From NCBI RefSeq assembly GCF_017355835.1, contig NZ_JAFEWF010000008.1:372001-436000 (forward strand): a stretch of DNA of 64,000 nt, in the 5' to 3' direction. The notes beneath the pieces are model-generated. The model had not been told where the DNA came from. It saw only the letters and a list, made by a program, of their open reading frames with translations, and did no database searches. The translations under genes and the position numbers were made by a program. The DNA comes from Desertivirga brevis (GTDB taxonomy: Bacteria > Bacteroidota > Bacteroidia > Sphingobacteriales > Sphingobacteriaceae). This document shows, in pieces, positions 53,851-63,400 of the stretch; the stretch's first letter is position 1; every line of letters starts with the position of its first letter.

Positions 53851-55890
53851 ATGAATAATTCAAGAAAAAATATAGTAAGGCTTGCCCTTGCTTTCATAAT
53901 AGCTTTTATCACAAGTCAGAGTGCCGCTCACGCTCAAACAGTTTGGTTAGACCAATTAGATCTTAGTGCGGCCACTCAAGGCTATGGTGTGCCCAGGAAA
54001 AATAAGACTGTAGACGGTAATATAATGAAGATTTCGGGCCAAACCTTTGAGAGAGGGTTCGGTACTCATGCGGAGAGCTCTCTTCAAATTCAATTGGACG
54101 GAAAAGCAAGTTTATTTACTGCATGGGTGGGTGTTGATGATGAAATGAAAGATCACCAGCCAGCGGTAGAATTTGTGGTTTATGGCGATGGTAAGAAGCT
54201 GTGGTCCAGTGCCGTAATGCGGGTAGGCGACGTGGCCCGGCCTTGTACTGTTAAAGTTTCAGGAGTAAAAAGGCTAGAACTTTTAGTAACAGATGGAGGT
54301 AACGGCAACTATTATGACCATGCCAATTGGGCAGATGCTAAATTTGAAACGACAGGTGTTACTTCTTTTGCTACTTATAATCCTGTTTCCAGCGAAGCCT
54401 ACATTTTAACTCCGAAACCCTCTGCAAAACCAAAAATAAACAGCGCGACTGTATTCGGCGTACGTCCAGGTTCTCCATTTCAATTCAGAATTCCTGCCAC
54501 CGGAGATCGGCCAATGACTTTTTCAGCTACGGGTTTACCACAGGGACTAAAACTTGATCCTAAAACGGGATTAATTGTTGGCAAACTAACGAAGGCTGGA
54601 ACTTATCTTGTTCAGTTAAAAGCAAAAAACGCAAAGGGTATTGCAGAAAAAGGATTACGTGTTGTATGCGGAGAAAAGATTGCATTAACACCTCCAATGG
54701 GTTGGAATAGTTGGAACTGCTTCGCAGGGGAGGTTTCTGCAGACAAAGTTAAACGAGCAGCAGAGGTAATGGTGAAGTCTGGATTGGTAAACCATGGTTG
54801 GACCTATGTCAATATAGACGATTTCTGGCAAAACCATCGGGATTCCAAAGATCCTTCCCTTCAAGGGAAGCTTCGTGACGAGTCAGGTTATATATTACCC
54901 AACAAGAGATTTCCAGATATGAAAGGCCTCGCGGATTATGTACACAATCTTGGTCTAAAAATTGGCATTTATTCCAGTCCTGGCCCATGGACCTGTGGTG
55001 GATGTGCCGGCAGCTACGGGTTCGAAAAGCAAGATGCCGAAAGCTATGCAAAATGGGGCTTCGACTATTTGAAATACGATTGGTGCAGCTACGGCAATGT
55101 TATCAACGGAATGCCGGAGAATGATCCGTACAAGGTGAGTTCGCTGTCCTACCAGGGAGGGAATCAGTTGTCTACTGCGGTTAAACCCTTTAAGCAAATG
55201 GGTGACTATCTACTTCAGCAACCAAGAGATATTGTGTTCAGCTTATGCCAGTACGGAATGTCTGATGTTTGGAAATGGGGCGGCTCTGTTGGTGGCACCA
55301 GCTGGCGCACTACCAATGACATTACAGACACCTGGACCAGCGTAAAAAATATCGCGTTAGATCAGGATAAATCTGCACCTTATGCTAAACCGGGTAATTG
55401 GAATGATCCGGACATGCTGGTAGTGGGCACAGTGGGATGGGGAAATCCTCATCCTACAAAGCTGAAGCCCGACGAACAATATTTGCACTTTAGCCTTTGG
55501 AGTCTTTTTTCTGCACCTCTGCTCATTGGGTGCGATATGGAAAAGCTGGACGATTTTACCCTGAATCTCCTAACCAATGATGAGGTGATTGCAATTAATC
55601 AGGACGCACTTGGTAAACAAGCAACTTGCCTTCAAACTATAGGTGAATTAAAGATCTATGTAAAGGAACTTGAAGACGGAGGGCGTGCGGTGGGGTTCTG
55701 TAATTTCGGTCAGGAAATAGTAGACATTCCCTTTAAAGATCTTCAAATACTGGGTATAACAGGTAAACAAAGGGTGCGCGACGTTTGGCGTCAAAAAGAC
55801 ATAGCGGTAATAAGCTCTGATAAAGAAGCGCTATCAGTTAAAGTTCCTGTACATGGTGTAGCCTTATACAAATTCACCTCCTTCAAATAA
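53851..55890 (+). CDS. GH27 alpha-galactosidase with N-terminal NPCBM domain
   Basis: This 679-residue secreted protein begins with a signal peptide (LAFIIAFITSQSAAHAQ). An NPCBM-type binding domain (about 30-165, ERGFGTHAESSLQIQLDG) and an Ig-like putative domain (about 195-275, PMTFSATGLPQGLKLDPKTGLIVGKL) precede the GH27 barrel from LTPPMGWNSWNCFAGEVSADKV. The nucleophile is Asp410 in LKYDWCSYG. WNDPDMLVVG and the acid/base region RTTNDITDTW follow, with LSLWSLFSAPLLIGCDMEKLDDFTL near the end. It should cleave alpha-galactose side chains from a polymer. It is 43 bp after GH43 copy 2, and GH97 copy 2 starts 9 bp later. Confidence 0.93.
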   Translation: MNNSRKNIVRLALAFIIAFITSQSAAHAQTVWLDQLDLSAATQGYGVPRKNKTVDGNIMKISGQTFERGFGTHAESSLQIQLDGKASLFTAWVGVDDEMKDHQPAVEFVVYGDGKKLWSSAVMRVGDVARPCTVKVSGVKRLELLVTDGGNGNYYDHANWADAKFETTGVTSFATYNPVSSEAYILTPKPSAKPKINSATVFGVRPGSPFQFRIPATGDRPMTFSATGLPQGLKLDPKTGLIVGKLTKAGTYLVQLKAKNAKGIAEKGLRVVCGEKIALTPPMGWNSWNCFAGEVSADKVKRAAEVMVKSGLVNHGWTYVNIDDFWQNHRDSKDPSLQGKLRDESGYILPNKRFPDMKGLADYVHNLGLKIGIYSSPGPWTCGGCAGSYGFEKQDAESYAKWGFDYLKYDWCSYGNVINGMPENDPYKVSSLSYQGGNQLSTAVKPFKQMGDYLLQQPRDIVFSLCQYGMSDVWKWGGSVGGTSWRTTNDITDTWTSVKNIALDQDKSAPYAKPGNWNDPDMLVVGTVGWGNPHPTKLKPDEQYLHFSLWSLFSAPLLIGCDMEKLDDFTLNLLTNDEVIAINQDALGKQATCLQTIGELKIYVKELEDGGRAVGFCNFGQEIVDIPFKDLQILGITGKQRVRDVWRQKDIAVISSDKEALSVKVPVHGVALYKFTSFK

Positions 55891-55899
55891 TTGCTGAAG

Positions 55900-57834
55900 A
55901 TGAAAACTTGTATTACGGCTCTGATCCTATTATTTGCTTTTAGTATTCAATGTTCATCGGCACAGCATCTAATGATTCAATCGCCGAATAAGAAGAATAT
56001 TGTGGGCCTGTATTTGCAGGAAAACGGCAAGCAATCACAATGGTACTTAAAGGTTTCGCGGATCGAAAGTGGGATAAGGAAAGAAGTTATCCAGCAAATA
56101 AACCTGGGTCTGAAAAGGAGTGATCAGGATTTTGCATCGACGCTGAAATTCCTTAGGAAGGGGAAACAACAACTGATTACCGAAAGGTATTCCGCACTGC
56201 ATGGAAAAAAGTCCTTATTTGCAAATTCCGCAAATGAGCTAACGATTTTTTTTGAGAATTCGGTAAAGGGGAAACTGAATGTGATCGTGCGTGCCTATGA
56301 TGACGGAGTGGCTTTTCGCTACCAATTTCCCGACAAGAGTGGAAGTTATGTTGTAGAAGATGAATTGACATCTTACATCATTCCAAAGGAAACAAAGCGT
56401 TGGATGGAGAAATGGAACCCTGCCAATGAGGGATTATATACTTTTATGAGCGATGATAAGGTTCAGCAGCAGGAGTGGTGCTACCCTGCACTATTTCAGA
56501 CTAAAGATCCCTCGAACTGGTATTTACTCCACGAAGCGGACCTTGATCGGAACTATTGCGGTACCAAACTAAGTAATATTTCTCAAGGGGATAAGTATAA
56601 ACTTACTTTTCCTGATCAACGGGATGGGAGGGGGCAGGGTGCTTCCAAGCCAACCATTAGCCTTCCCTGGAAGTCTCCATGGAGAGTTATAATCATAGGA
56701 ACTCTTCAAGACATTGTTTCTTCAACTTTGGTTGATGATGTTTCTGCACCTTCTGTTTTAAAAAATACTGCCTGGATCAAACCCGGTAAAGTGTCATGGA
56801 ACTATTGGTCGAGCAATCACGGTACCAAAGATTATAAGATAGTAACCGGCTTTGCTGATCTGGCTGTAGAAATGAATTGGCCTTACACGCTTTTAGATTG
56901 GGAGTGGGATTCGATGACCAACGGTGGAAATGTTGAAGATGCAGCTAAATACATCCTATCAAAAGGTATTAGACCCCTCATATGGTATAATTCCGGAGGT
57001 AATCATACCTGGGTCTCGTCTACCCCAAAAGACCGGATGCTAAACCATGAAAACCGCGTTGTTGAATTTACCAAACTCAAAAAAATGGGATTTGCGGGGG
57101 TGAAGATCGACTTCTTTGAAAGTGAAAAGCAGGAGATGATCAAATATTATCTGGATATTCTGGATGACGCAGCAAAATTTGAGATGATGGTTTATTTTCA
57201 CGGATGCCTTGTACCTCGTGGCTGGGCCAGAACCTATCCGCATTTAATGACTTACGAAGGGGTTCGAGGGGCCGAGTGGTATAACAACGGTCCTGAATTT
57301 ACCCTTTCCGCATCTGAACATAATACTATCCTTCCTTTTACAAGGAATGTAGTCGGAGCAATGGATTATACACCCGTTACGTTCACCAACTCCCAGTTTC
57401 CTCACGTTACCTCCTACGGCCACGAGCTGGCTTTGGCTGTAGTCTTTGAATCCGGGCTGCAGCACCTGGCAGACAGGCCTGAAGGCTATCTTCAGCTGCC
57501 AGAGTTTGCCCGCTCATTTCTTAAAGCCGTGCCAAACACCTGGGACCAAACTTTATTATTAGATGGCTTTCCAGGTAGAGATGTGACTATTGCACGTCGG
57601 AAAAATAGAACTTGGTATGTGGGGGGGCTGAATGCTGAAATTAGGGAGAAGAAAAAGGTGCTTGATCTTTCTTTCCTGCCGAGGGGTACAAAATATAGCC
57701 TCAACCTGATTGCCGATGGACAACATGATAAGGCTTTCGAAAACAGGCTAATACTTGTTGACTCTTCATCTAAGGTAGATGTGAGGCAGCTTCGTAGAGG
57801 AGGTTTTGTCGCAACAATAACGCCTGTTAATTAA
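55900..57834 (+). CDS. GH97 family glycoside hydrolase (copy 2)
   Basis: I start at ATG 55900 (MKTCITALILLFAFSIQ, 644 residues), with a signal peptide. Domain order is as in copy 1: a beta domain opening LMIQSPNKKNIVGLYLQ, then the barrel with YTLLDWEWDS, WYNSGGNHTWV, FAGVKIDFFESEKQEMIKYY (Asp in KIDFF) and MMVYFHGCLVPRGWARTYP, then a C-terminal beta domain. The KIDFF Asp argues for the retaining alpha-galactosidase branch over the SusB-like glucosidase branch. The two GH97 copies are only loosely alike, so they are old paralogues. It is 9 bp after the GH27 gene, which suggests joint removal of galactosyl groups. Confidence 0.88.
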   Translation: MKTCITALILLFAFSIQCSSAQHLMIQSPNKKNIVGLYLQENGKQSQWYLKVSRIESGIRKEVIQQINLGLKRSDQDFASTLKFLRKGKQQLITERYSALHGKKSLFANSANELTIFFENSVKGKLNVIVRAYDDGVAFRYQFPDKSGSYVVEDELTSYIIPKETKRWMEKWNPANEGLYTFMSDDKVQQQEWCYPALFQTKDPSNWYLLHEADLDRNYCGTKLSNISQGDKYKLTFPDQRDGRGQGASKPTISLPWKSPWRVIIIGTLQDIVSSTLVDDVSAPSVLKNTAWIKPGKVSWNYWSSNHGTKDYKIVTGFADLAVEMNWPYTLLDWEWDSMTNGGNVEDAAKYILSKGIRPLIWYNSGGNHTWVSSTPKDRMLNHENRVVEFTKLKKMGFAGVKIDFFESEKQEMIKYYLDILDDAAKFEMMVYFHGCLVPRGWARTYPHLMTYEGVRGAEWYNNGPEFTLSASEHNTILPFTRNVVGAMDYTPVTFTNSQFPHVTSYGHELALAVVFESGLQHLADRPEGYLQLPEFARSFLKAVPNTWDQTLLLDGFPGRDVTIARRKNRTWYVGGLNAEIREKKKVLDLSFLPRGTKYSLNLIADGQHDKAFENRLILVDSSSKVDVRQLRRGGFVATITPVN

Positions 57835-57956
57835 AAAAAATCTGGAAAGACAATTATTAATAGGGGAGGTACCACAAACTAGGGGAAAATCAAAGTTGGC
57901 GAAGATCATTAGCGTGCCCATAGCAATTAGTAAATGCAATAACCATACATATAAAC

Positions 57957-58913
57957 ATGAATAAGGTATTTCTGACAATGGCGCTTGCCAGCTTTACAGC
58001 TGGAGGGCTGAAGGCTCAAAACCCCATAATTAAAAACATTTTTACTGCTGATCCTGCACCGATCGTACATAAGGGAACAGTCTACCTGTATACTGGGCAT
58101 GATACAGCTTCCGTAACTGCTACAAATTACAAAATGCCTGATTGGCATGTATTCTCCTCCAGGGACATGAAGAATTGGAAGGACCATGGTGCTTTATTGT
58201 CTCCTAAAACATTTTCCTGGGCCACAGGAGATGCCTATGCAGCTCAGTGCATCGAGAGGAATGGAAAGTTTTACTGGTTCGTATCTACGTTTCACAAAAG
58301 CGATAGCGTAAGCAAAGGTGGCGCAGCTATTGGAGTAGCTGTTTCAGATAAGCCTACGGGGCCGTTTAAAGATGCGATAGGAAAAGCCCTTGTAATCAAT
58401 GAAATGACTAAGGATATGAAGCATGCCTGGGATGATATTGACCCTACTGTCTTTGTTGATGACGACGGCCAGGCGTACATGTTTTGGGGAAATGGAAGTT
58501 GCAAATGGGTGAAGCTTAAAAAGAGTATGACTGAATTGGATGGTCCTATTACCGCCTTTAAGCCTCAGAATTATATTGAAGGTCCATGGGTTTACAAAAG
58601 GAAGGACCTGTACTACCTGGTATATGCGAGTGCTGGTACTAAACCTGAGATGATCGAGTATTGTACAGCAACTAATCCTGCTGGTCCCTGGACTTACAGA
58701 GGGATTATCCAGGAGAATGTTCCTAACAGCTTTACTACCCATCCCGGAATCGTTGATTTCAAAGGTAAGTCCTATTTCTTCTATCATAATGGAGCTCTCC
58801 CTACCGGAGGTAGTTACAGGCGTTCTATATGCGTAGATTATATGTATTACAATGAAGATGGTACAATTCAAAAGATTGTACAAACCGCCAACGGCGTTGA
58901 TGCTGTTAAATAG
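57957..58913 (+). CDS. GH43 family glycosidase, single domain (copy 3)
   Basis: This 318-residue protein has a signal-peptide-like N-terminus (FLTMALASFTAGGLKAQ) and only the catalytic propeller. Catalytic residues are Asp32 (FTADPAPIV), Asp162 (DIDPTVFVDD) and Glu208 (IEGPWVYKRKDLYYLVY). It ends after the last blade, with no carbohydrate-binding domain, unlike the first two copies. A 122-bp gap precedes it, with GGTACCACAAACT near 57871 but no clear -7 box, so it may be read from the upstream unit. A strong terminator lies beyond its stop codon. Confidence 0.9.
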   Translation: MNKVFLTMALASFTAGGLKAQNPIIKNIFTADPAPIVHKGTVYLYTGHDTASVTATNYKMPDWHVFSSRDMKNWKDHGALLSPKTFSWATGDAYAAQCIERNGKFYWFVSTFHKSDSVSKGGAAIGVAVSDKPTGPFKDAIGKALVINEMTKDMKHAWDDIDPTVFVDDDGQAYMFWGNGSCKWVKLKKSMTELDGPITAFKPQNYIEGPWVYKRKDLYYLVYASAGTKPEMIEYCTATNPAGPWTYRGIIQENVPNSFTTHPGIVDFKGKSYFFYHNGALPTGGSYRRSICVDYMYYNEDGTIQKIVQTANGVDAVK

Positions 58914-58967
58914 TAAAATTCAGTTAATTGTAAGGTAGAGGAGGATAGCATTTAATTTGAAGACTGT

Positions 58968-59010
58968 AAATATTTGCAGGTGCTTTAATGTACCTGCAAA
59001 TATTTTTTTT
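58968..59010 (+). terminator. Strong intrinsic terminator after GH43 copy 3
   Basis: AAATATTTGCAGGT (58968-58981) is perfectly complementary to ACCTGCAAATATTT (58992-59005), giving a 14-bp stem with a 10-nt loop, followed by a T-run to 59010. It faces the convergent xylanase gene at 59021 and may also help end transcription from that side. Confidence 0.88.
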
Positions 59011-59020
59011 ACTAATTCAC

Positions 59021-60103
59021 CTAGAACTTAACCACTTCCCAGTAAGCTTTTTTAGGCTTGAGTTCCTGGTCAAATAACAGAGGATAGTTTTTTCTACCAC
59101 GACCATCCAGCCAGGTGTACTTATCTGATACATTCCAGAAAGTAACACCCGTTATGTTCTTCTTGTATTTCCGGAAAACATCAAAAACCATCTTGTACTT
59201 TTCAAGCTGCTGTTGTTCCATCTCAGCGGTAAACTCCGCTTTTTGCTGTTGTTGCTGTTGTCCCTGGATCAATTGCCCTCCTTGTCGGCCGCTATAAACC
59301 GATATATCAAGCTCGGTAAACTGTATCTGCAGACCAAGCGATGAAAACATCTCAATAGATTTTTCCAGCTCTTGGCGAGTAGGGGTGGAGACAGACCAGT
59401 GAGCCTGAAGACCAACACCATGAACCGGAATACCCTTTTCTTTTAGTCCTTTAAGGAGTTTGTAAATCTTATCCCGTTTTGCAGGTATCTCAGTATTATA
59501 ATCGTTATAAAAAAGCACAGCATCAGGATCGGCAGCGTGTGCATATTCAAATGCTTTTTCTATAAACTCTTCTCCTGTGATTTCAGTCCATTTCGATTTA
59601 CGGAGATATTCTGGCCCGTCTGCAATAGCTTCATTAACAACATCCCATGCATAGATTTTTCCTTTATAGCGTGAGACAACAGTGTTTATATGGCTCTCTA
59701 ATCTTTGAAGAAGTATTTCTTTACTAACATTATTTCCGGCTGAGTCGGTGAATAACCAGTTGGGCGTTTGTGCATGCCAGCAAAGGGTGTGGCCGCGGAC
59801 CTTTAACTTATTTCTTATAGCAAAATTAACAATAGTATCGGCGTCCCTCCAGTAGTACCTGTCTTCTCGGGGATGAATAGGACCCATTTTCATTGCATTT
59901 TCAGGCGTAACACTGTTAAACTCATTGATGATTAGATTTGATTCACCTGAGCTAAAATCTGCGGGTCTCACCGCTACTCCTATAGGAAAATATTTTTTGT
60001 AATAGTCTTTTAGACCTTTGTTGTCTTTATAGTTATTCGCGGCAATAAAAAGAAGCGACGTTGAGGCCATGAACAGAGTAAGTTTTCGTATGTGTGTCTT
60101 CAT
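59021..60103 (-). CDS. GH10 endo-beta-1,4-xylanase
   Basis: This 360-residue protein starts with a short hydrophobic leader (LTLFMASTSLLFIAA). The GH10 (beta/alpha)8 barrel has FNSVTPENAMKMG, GHTLCWHAQTPNWLF, YAWDVVNEAI (acid/base Glu158) and IQFTELDIS (nucleophile Glu264). WNVSDKYTW and a C-terminal KPKKAYWEVV close the barrel. It should cut the beta-1,4-xylan backbone into oligosaccharides. An insert with a run of six Gln (QGQQQQQQKAEF) follows the nucleophile strand, which is unusual for the family. It is the only gene of this locus on the minus strand. A -7-like box (TAAATTTG on the minus strand at 60157-60150) lies about 47 bp upstream. Confidence 0.93.
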   Translation of the reverse strand: MKTHIRKLTLFMASTSLLFIAANNYKDNKGLKDYYKKYFPIGVAVRPADFSSGESNLIINEFNSVTPENAMKMGPIHPREDRYYWRDADTIVNFAIRNKLKVRGHTLCWHAQTPNWLFTDSAGNNVSKEILLQRLESHINTVVSRYKGKIYAWDVVNEAIADGPEYLRKSKWTEITGEEFIEKAFEYAHAADPDAVLFYNDYNTEIPAKRDKIYKLLKGLKEKGIPVHGVGLQAHWSVSTPTRQELEKSIEMFSSLGLQIQFTELDISVYSGRQGGQLIQGQQQQQQKAEFTAEMEQQQLEKYKMVFDVFRKYKKNITGVTFWNVSDKYTWLDGRGRKNYPLLFDQELKPKKAYWEVVKF

Positions 60104-60462
60104 GAAACAAAAATAATTTCAGTGAATGCAGGAGGATGCTTGGTTTTCACAAATTTAGGGTGCAGATGTTTAAGTTGTTTTTTTCTCACCATTTCTTACC
60201 TTCCAAAAACCATAGTTTTGTATTCCAGAGCTTGGCCTAACCTTGATTTTATACGGATTATTGAACATTTGTGCTACCTTTTAGAACAATAACATCATAG
60301 CTTTATATCAGTCGGCGGCTATTTTTACAAAATTGGTAATCCGTGTCGACACCATCGAATTAGCCAGTTTAAAACGTACTTTCGCATAAGGATGTTGTAT
60401 TTTCATCTTTAAAAGCACACTGTACTTAACCAATTAATGATCGAAGAAAACGATAGTTTGAG
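60104..60462. other. 359-bp divergent intergenic region between GH10 and the hybrid regulator
   Basis: There is no gene I can support. On the minus strand TAAATTTG (60157-60150) could serve the GH10 gene. On the plus strand TAGTTTTG at 60213-60220 fits TAnnTTTG and would give a leader of about 236 nt for the regulator. The TTTTAACA box found at the other three promoters is absent at the matching distance (60154 for the + strand box), so these two genes may be controlled differently. Confidence 0.45.
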
Positions 60463-63400
60463 ATGTTGAAGCTGCCATACTTTTATTTCCTTGTTTTTTT
60501 TACTGCTTTATCAACCGAGATTAATGCTCAGGGAAGCGAATTGAATTTTATGAACTTCGGCAGCAGGGAGGGGCTATCATCTAACATTGTTACCGCAATG
60601 TTGAAAGATAAGTTTGGCTATATGTGGTTTGGGACGGATGATGGTTTGAATAAGTTTGACGGAAAGCAATTTACGGTTTACAGGCACAGTGAAAAGGACT
60701 CTTCAAGTATCATTTCCAATGAAATTCTTGATTTACATGAAGACGAAAAGGGAAATCTCTGGATAGCTACAGAAACAGGAATTTCACTTTATAATCGCAA
60801 AATGGATTCATTCATTAATTTCAATAAGGTCATAAGTCTCCCAATCATTTCTGTAACCAGCGTGAATGGTAAACTATGGTTAGCAAGTTATAGTGGTTTG
60901 ATCCTTTTTAATCCAGATAATAGAAAAGCATCCCCTTTCCCAGTCAAAAATAATGCAGATCAAGCATTAGTCTCTAAGGCTATAGGACGAATCTTTAAAG
61001 ATAGGAATAATCAAATATGGATCGGCACAGGTACAGGCTTGTATCTTTTTCAAAGTAAGTCAGGTACGTTCAAGCGCTACTTTCACTCCGAAAATGAAGG
61101 TACAAGTTTAGCAAACAACTCCGTATCTGCAATTGCCCAGGATAAAAGTGGCAATATTTGGGTGGGAACAAATAATGGCTTGAGTAAACTTTCCCCGGGG
61201 AGTAATAATTTTTTCACCTTTAGGCAAAGCTCAGACAGACGATCTTTAAATAGCAATCTTATTTATTCAATTGCGGCAGCGAAGGATGGAAAAATTTGGG
61301 TCGGAACAGAAGGAGGACTGAATATTCTGAATCCTGCTACTGGTGAGGTAGAACGTGTAGAGAGGGATTTAAGAAATCGGTATAGCTTAATAGGAAAGGC
61401 TGTAAAATGTATACTTATTGACAGAGATGATATTTGCTGGGTTGGAACATTTAGGGGGGGGATTAATAAGTACGATAGAAACCTCGCCTTTTTCAACCTT
61501 CGCCAAAGCAATCCTTTTGATCCTGCAGGACTAAGTGCCCCTGTTGTTACCTCCTTTGCAAAAGTTTCAGAAGCTGGCATTTATGTGGGAACAGATGGTG
61601 GGGGTCTAAATTACTTCGATCTTAGAACCGGTCTTTTTCGTAAAGTGAAAATAGATGAAGGGGGAAAGGGTAATGCGATCTTAACCATGGAAAGCGTAGG
61701 AGATGAAATTTGGATAGGTACTTTTCTTAACGGGGTATTTGTCTATAATACAAAGACGGGTAGCACGAGACACGTAACCGCAGGTCTTAGTCCCGAAAAT
61801 ATAAGTGGTACGGATGTTTTTTGTATAAGGAAAGATAGTAGAGGCAATGTGTGGATTGGAACAAATGGCCAGGGTGTGAACATGTACGACAGCTCCAAGA
61901 AAATCTTTCGCCGTTTCAGTAAGTATGAAAAAGGGAATAATTTCATTCAGCTTAACGGATACATCCGCGCAATTGAGGAAGATCATGACGGAAATATTTT
62001 AATTGGTTCTCGCGGGGCTGGTATTTCAGTTTATAATCCATTCACCGGCCAATCACAATTATTAAATAGAAGAAACAGTAGGTTACCAAAGGATAACATC
62101 AACACCATTTTAGTTAGTTCTAATGGCACTATGTGGGTTGGAATGAGCGAGGGAGGGTTGGCTTACTTTGATACGAAGAAAAAGGAATTCGTCGCTTATA
62201 CTGAAAAAGATGGACTTCAAAATGAGGCCATCTATAAGATTCTTGAAGATAATTCTGGAAAAATATGGGTGAGTACTAATAAAGGGGTGAGTAGCTTTGA
62301 CCCTAAATCGAAGAAATTTAAAAATTACTCATACTATAATGGACTTCAGAGAAGCCCATTTGTATTAGGCGCTGGGCTAAAACTCTCAGATGGTACCATG
62401 TTTTTCGGGGGAATTGATGGGTTTAATTATGTTAATCCTGCTCGACTACACTCTAATAGAATTATTCCCCGGGTAGTATTAACCGATCTTAGGATTGCGA
62501 ATAGAAGCATAGTGCCTTCCGAAGGTTCTGAAATTAAGGAACATATTTCGGTAGCCAGAGAAATTGAAATAGACTATAAACAAAATTTTTCCTTAAGTTT
62601 TACCGCCCTTAACTTCACCTCTCCACACGAGAATAGGTACATGTACAAAATGGAGAGGTTTGAGAGGGATTGGAATAATGTAGGCGCTAATAATACCGCT
62701 GTATATACAAACTTGGACCCGGGAAAGTATACCTTCTATGTCAAAGCTGTAAGCGAATCAGGTGAGTGGAAAAGCCCCGTTACCTCTATTGTTGTTTATG
62801 TACGTCCGCCTTTTTGGAGAACATACTATGCTTATGCATTTTATATTTTATTAGCTGCTTCTATTTTGTGGTATACCCGCAGACGCGGTATTAAGAAATT
62901 GGAAGCTAAGTTTTCGCTTGAGCAAGAACGTCTCCAAGTGCAGCAGTTGATAGAGCAGGAGCGTCGTGAAGCTGAACGACTTCATGAGTTTGATCAGCTT
63001 AAAATCAAGTTTTTAACTAATTTAAGTCACGAATTTCGTACCCCTATTTCACTTATCATGGGACCCGTAGAACAGCTATTACAGCAGGAGAGTGTCCGTC
63101 AAAAAGCAGATAAGTTGAATATGGTTCGCAGGAATGCTCGAAGACTTTTAAACCTTGTAAATCAGTTGCTGGATTTCAGGAACATGGAGGAGAAGGAATT
63201 GAAATTGAATACTACTGAAGGTGATTTTATTGCATTTGCCCGGGATGTGGCTGAATCTTTCCGGGACCTTTCAGCAAGAAAACAAATCAATTTTGAATTT
63301 AGAAGTGACCTAAAATATTACTTTACACTTTTTGATCACGAGAAGGTGGAGCGGGTTCTGTTTAATCTCCTGTCGAACGCGTTTAAATTTACTTTGCAAG

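Noticed and set aside
58344..58883. 179-residue open frame on the minus strand inside GH43 copy 3
   Set aside because: The plus strand frame carries all catalytic motifs of GH43 and a signal peptide. The minus frame has no recognisable domain and is a shadow of it.
60213..60220. Fourth copy of the shared promoter element before the hybrid regulator
   Set aside because: TAGTTTTG is present, but at the matching distance (60154) the sequence is TTTAGGGT, not TTTTAACA.
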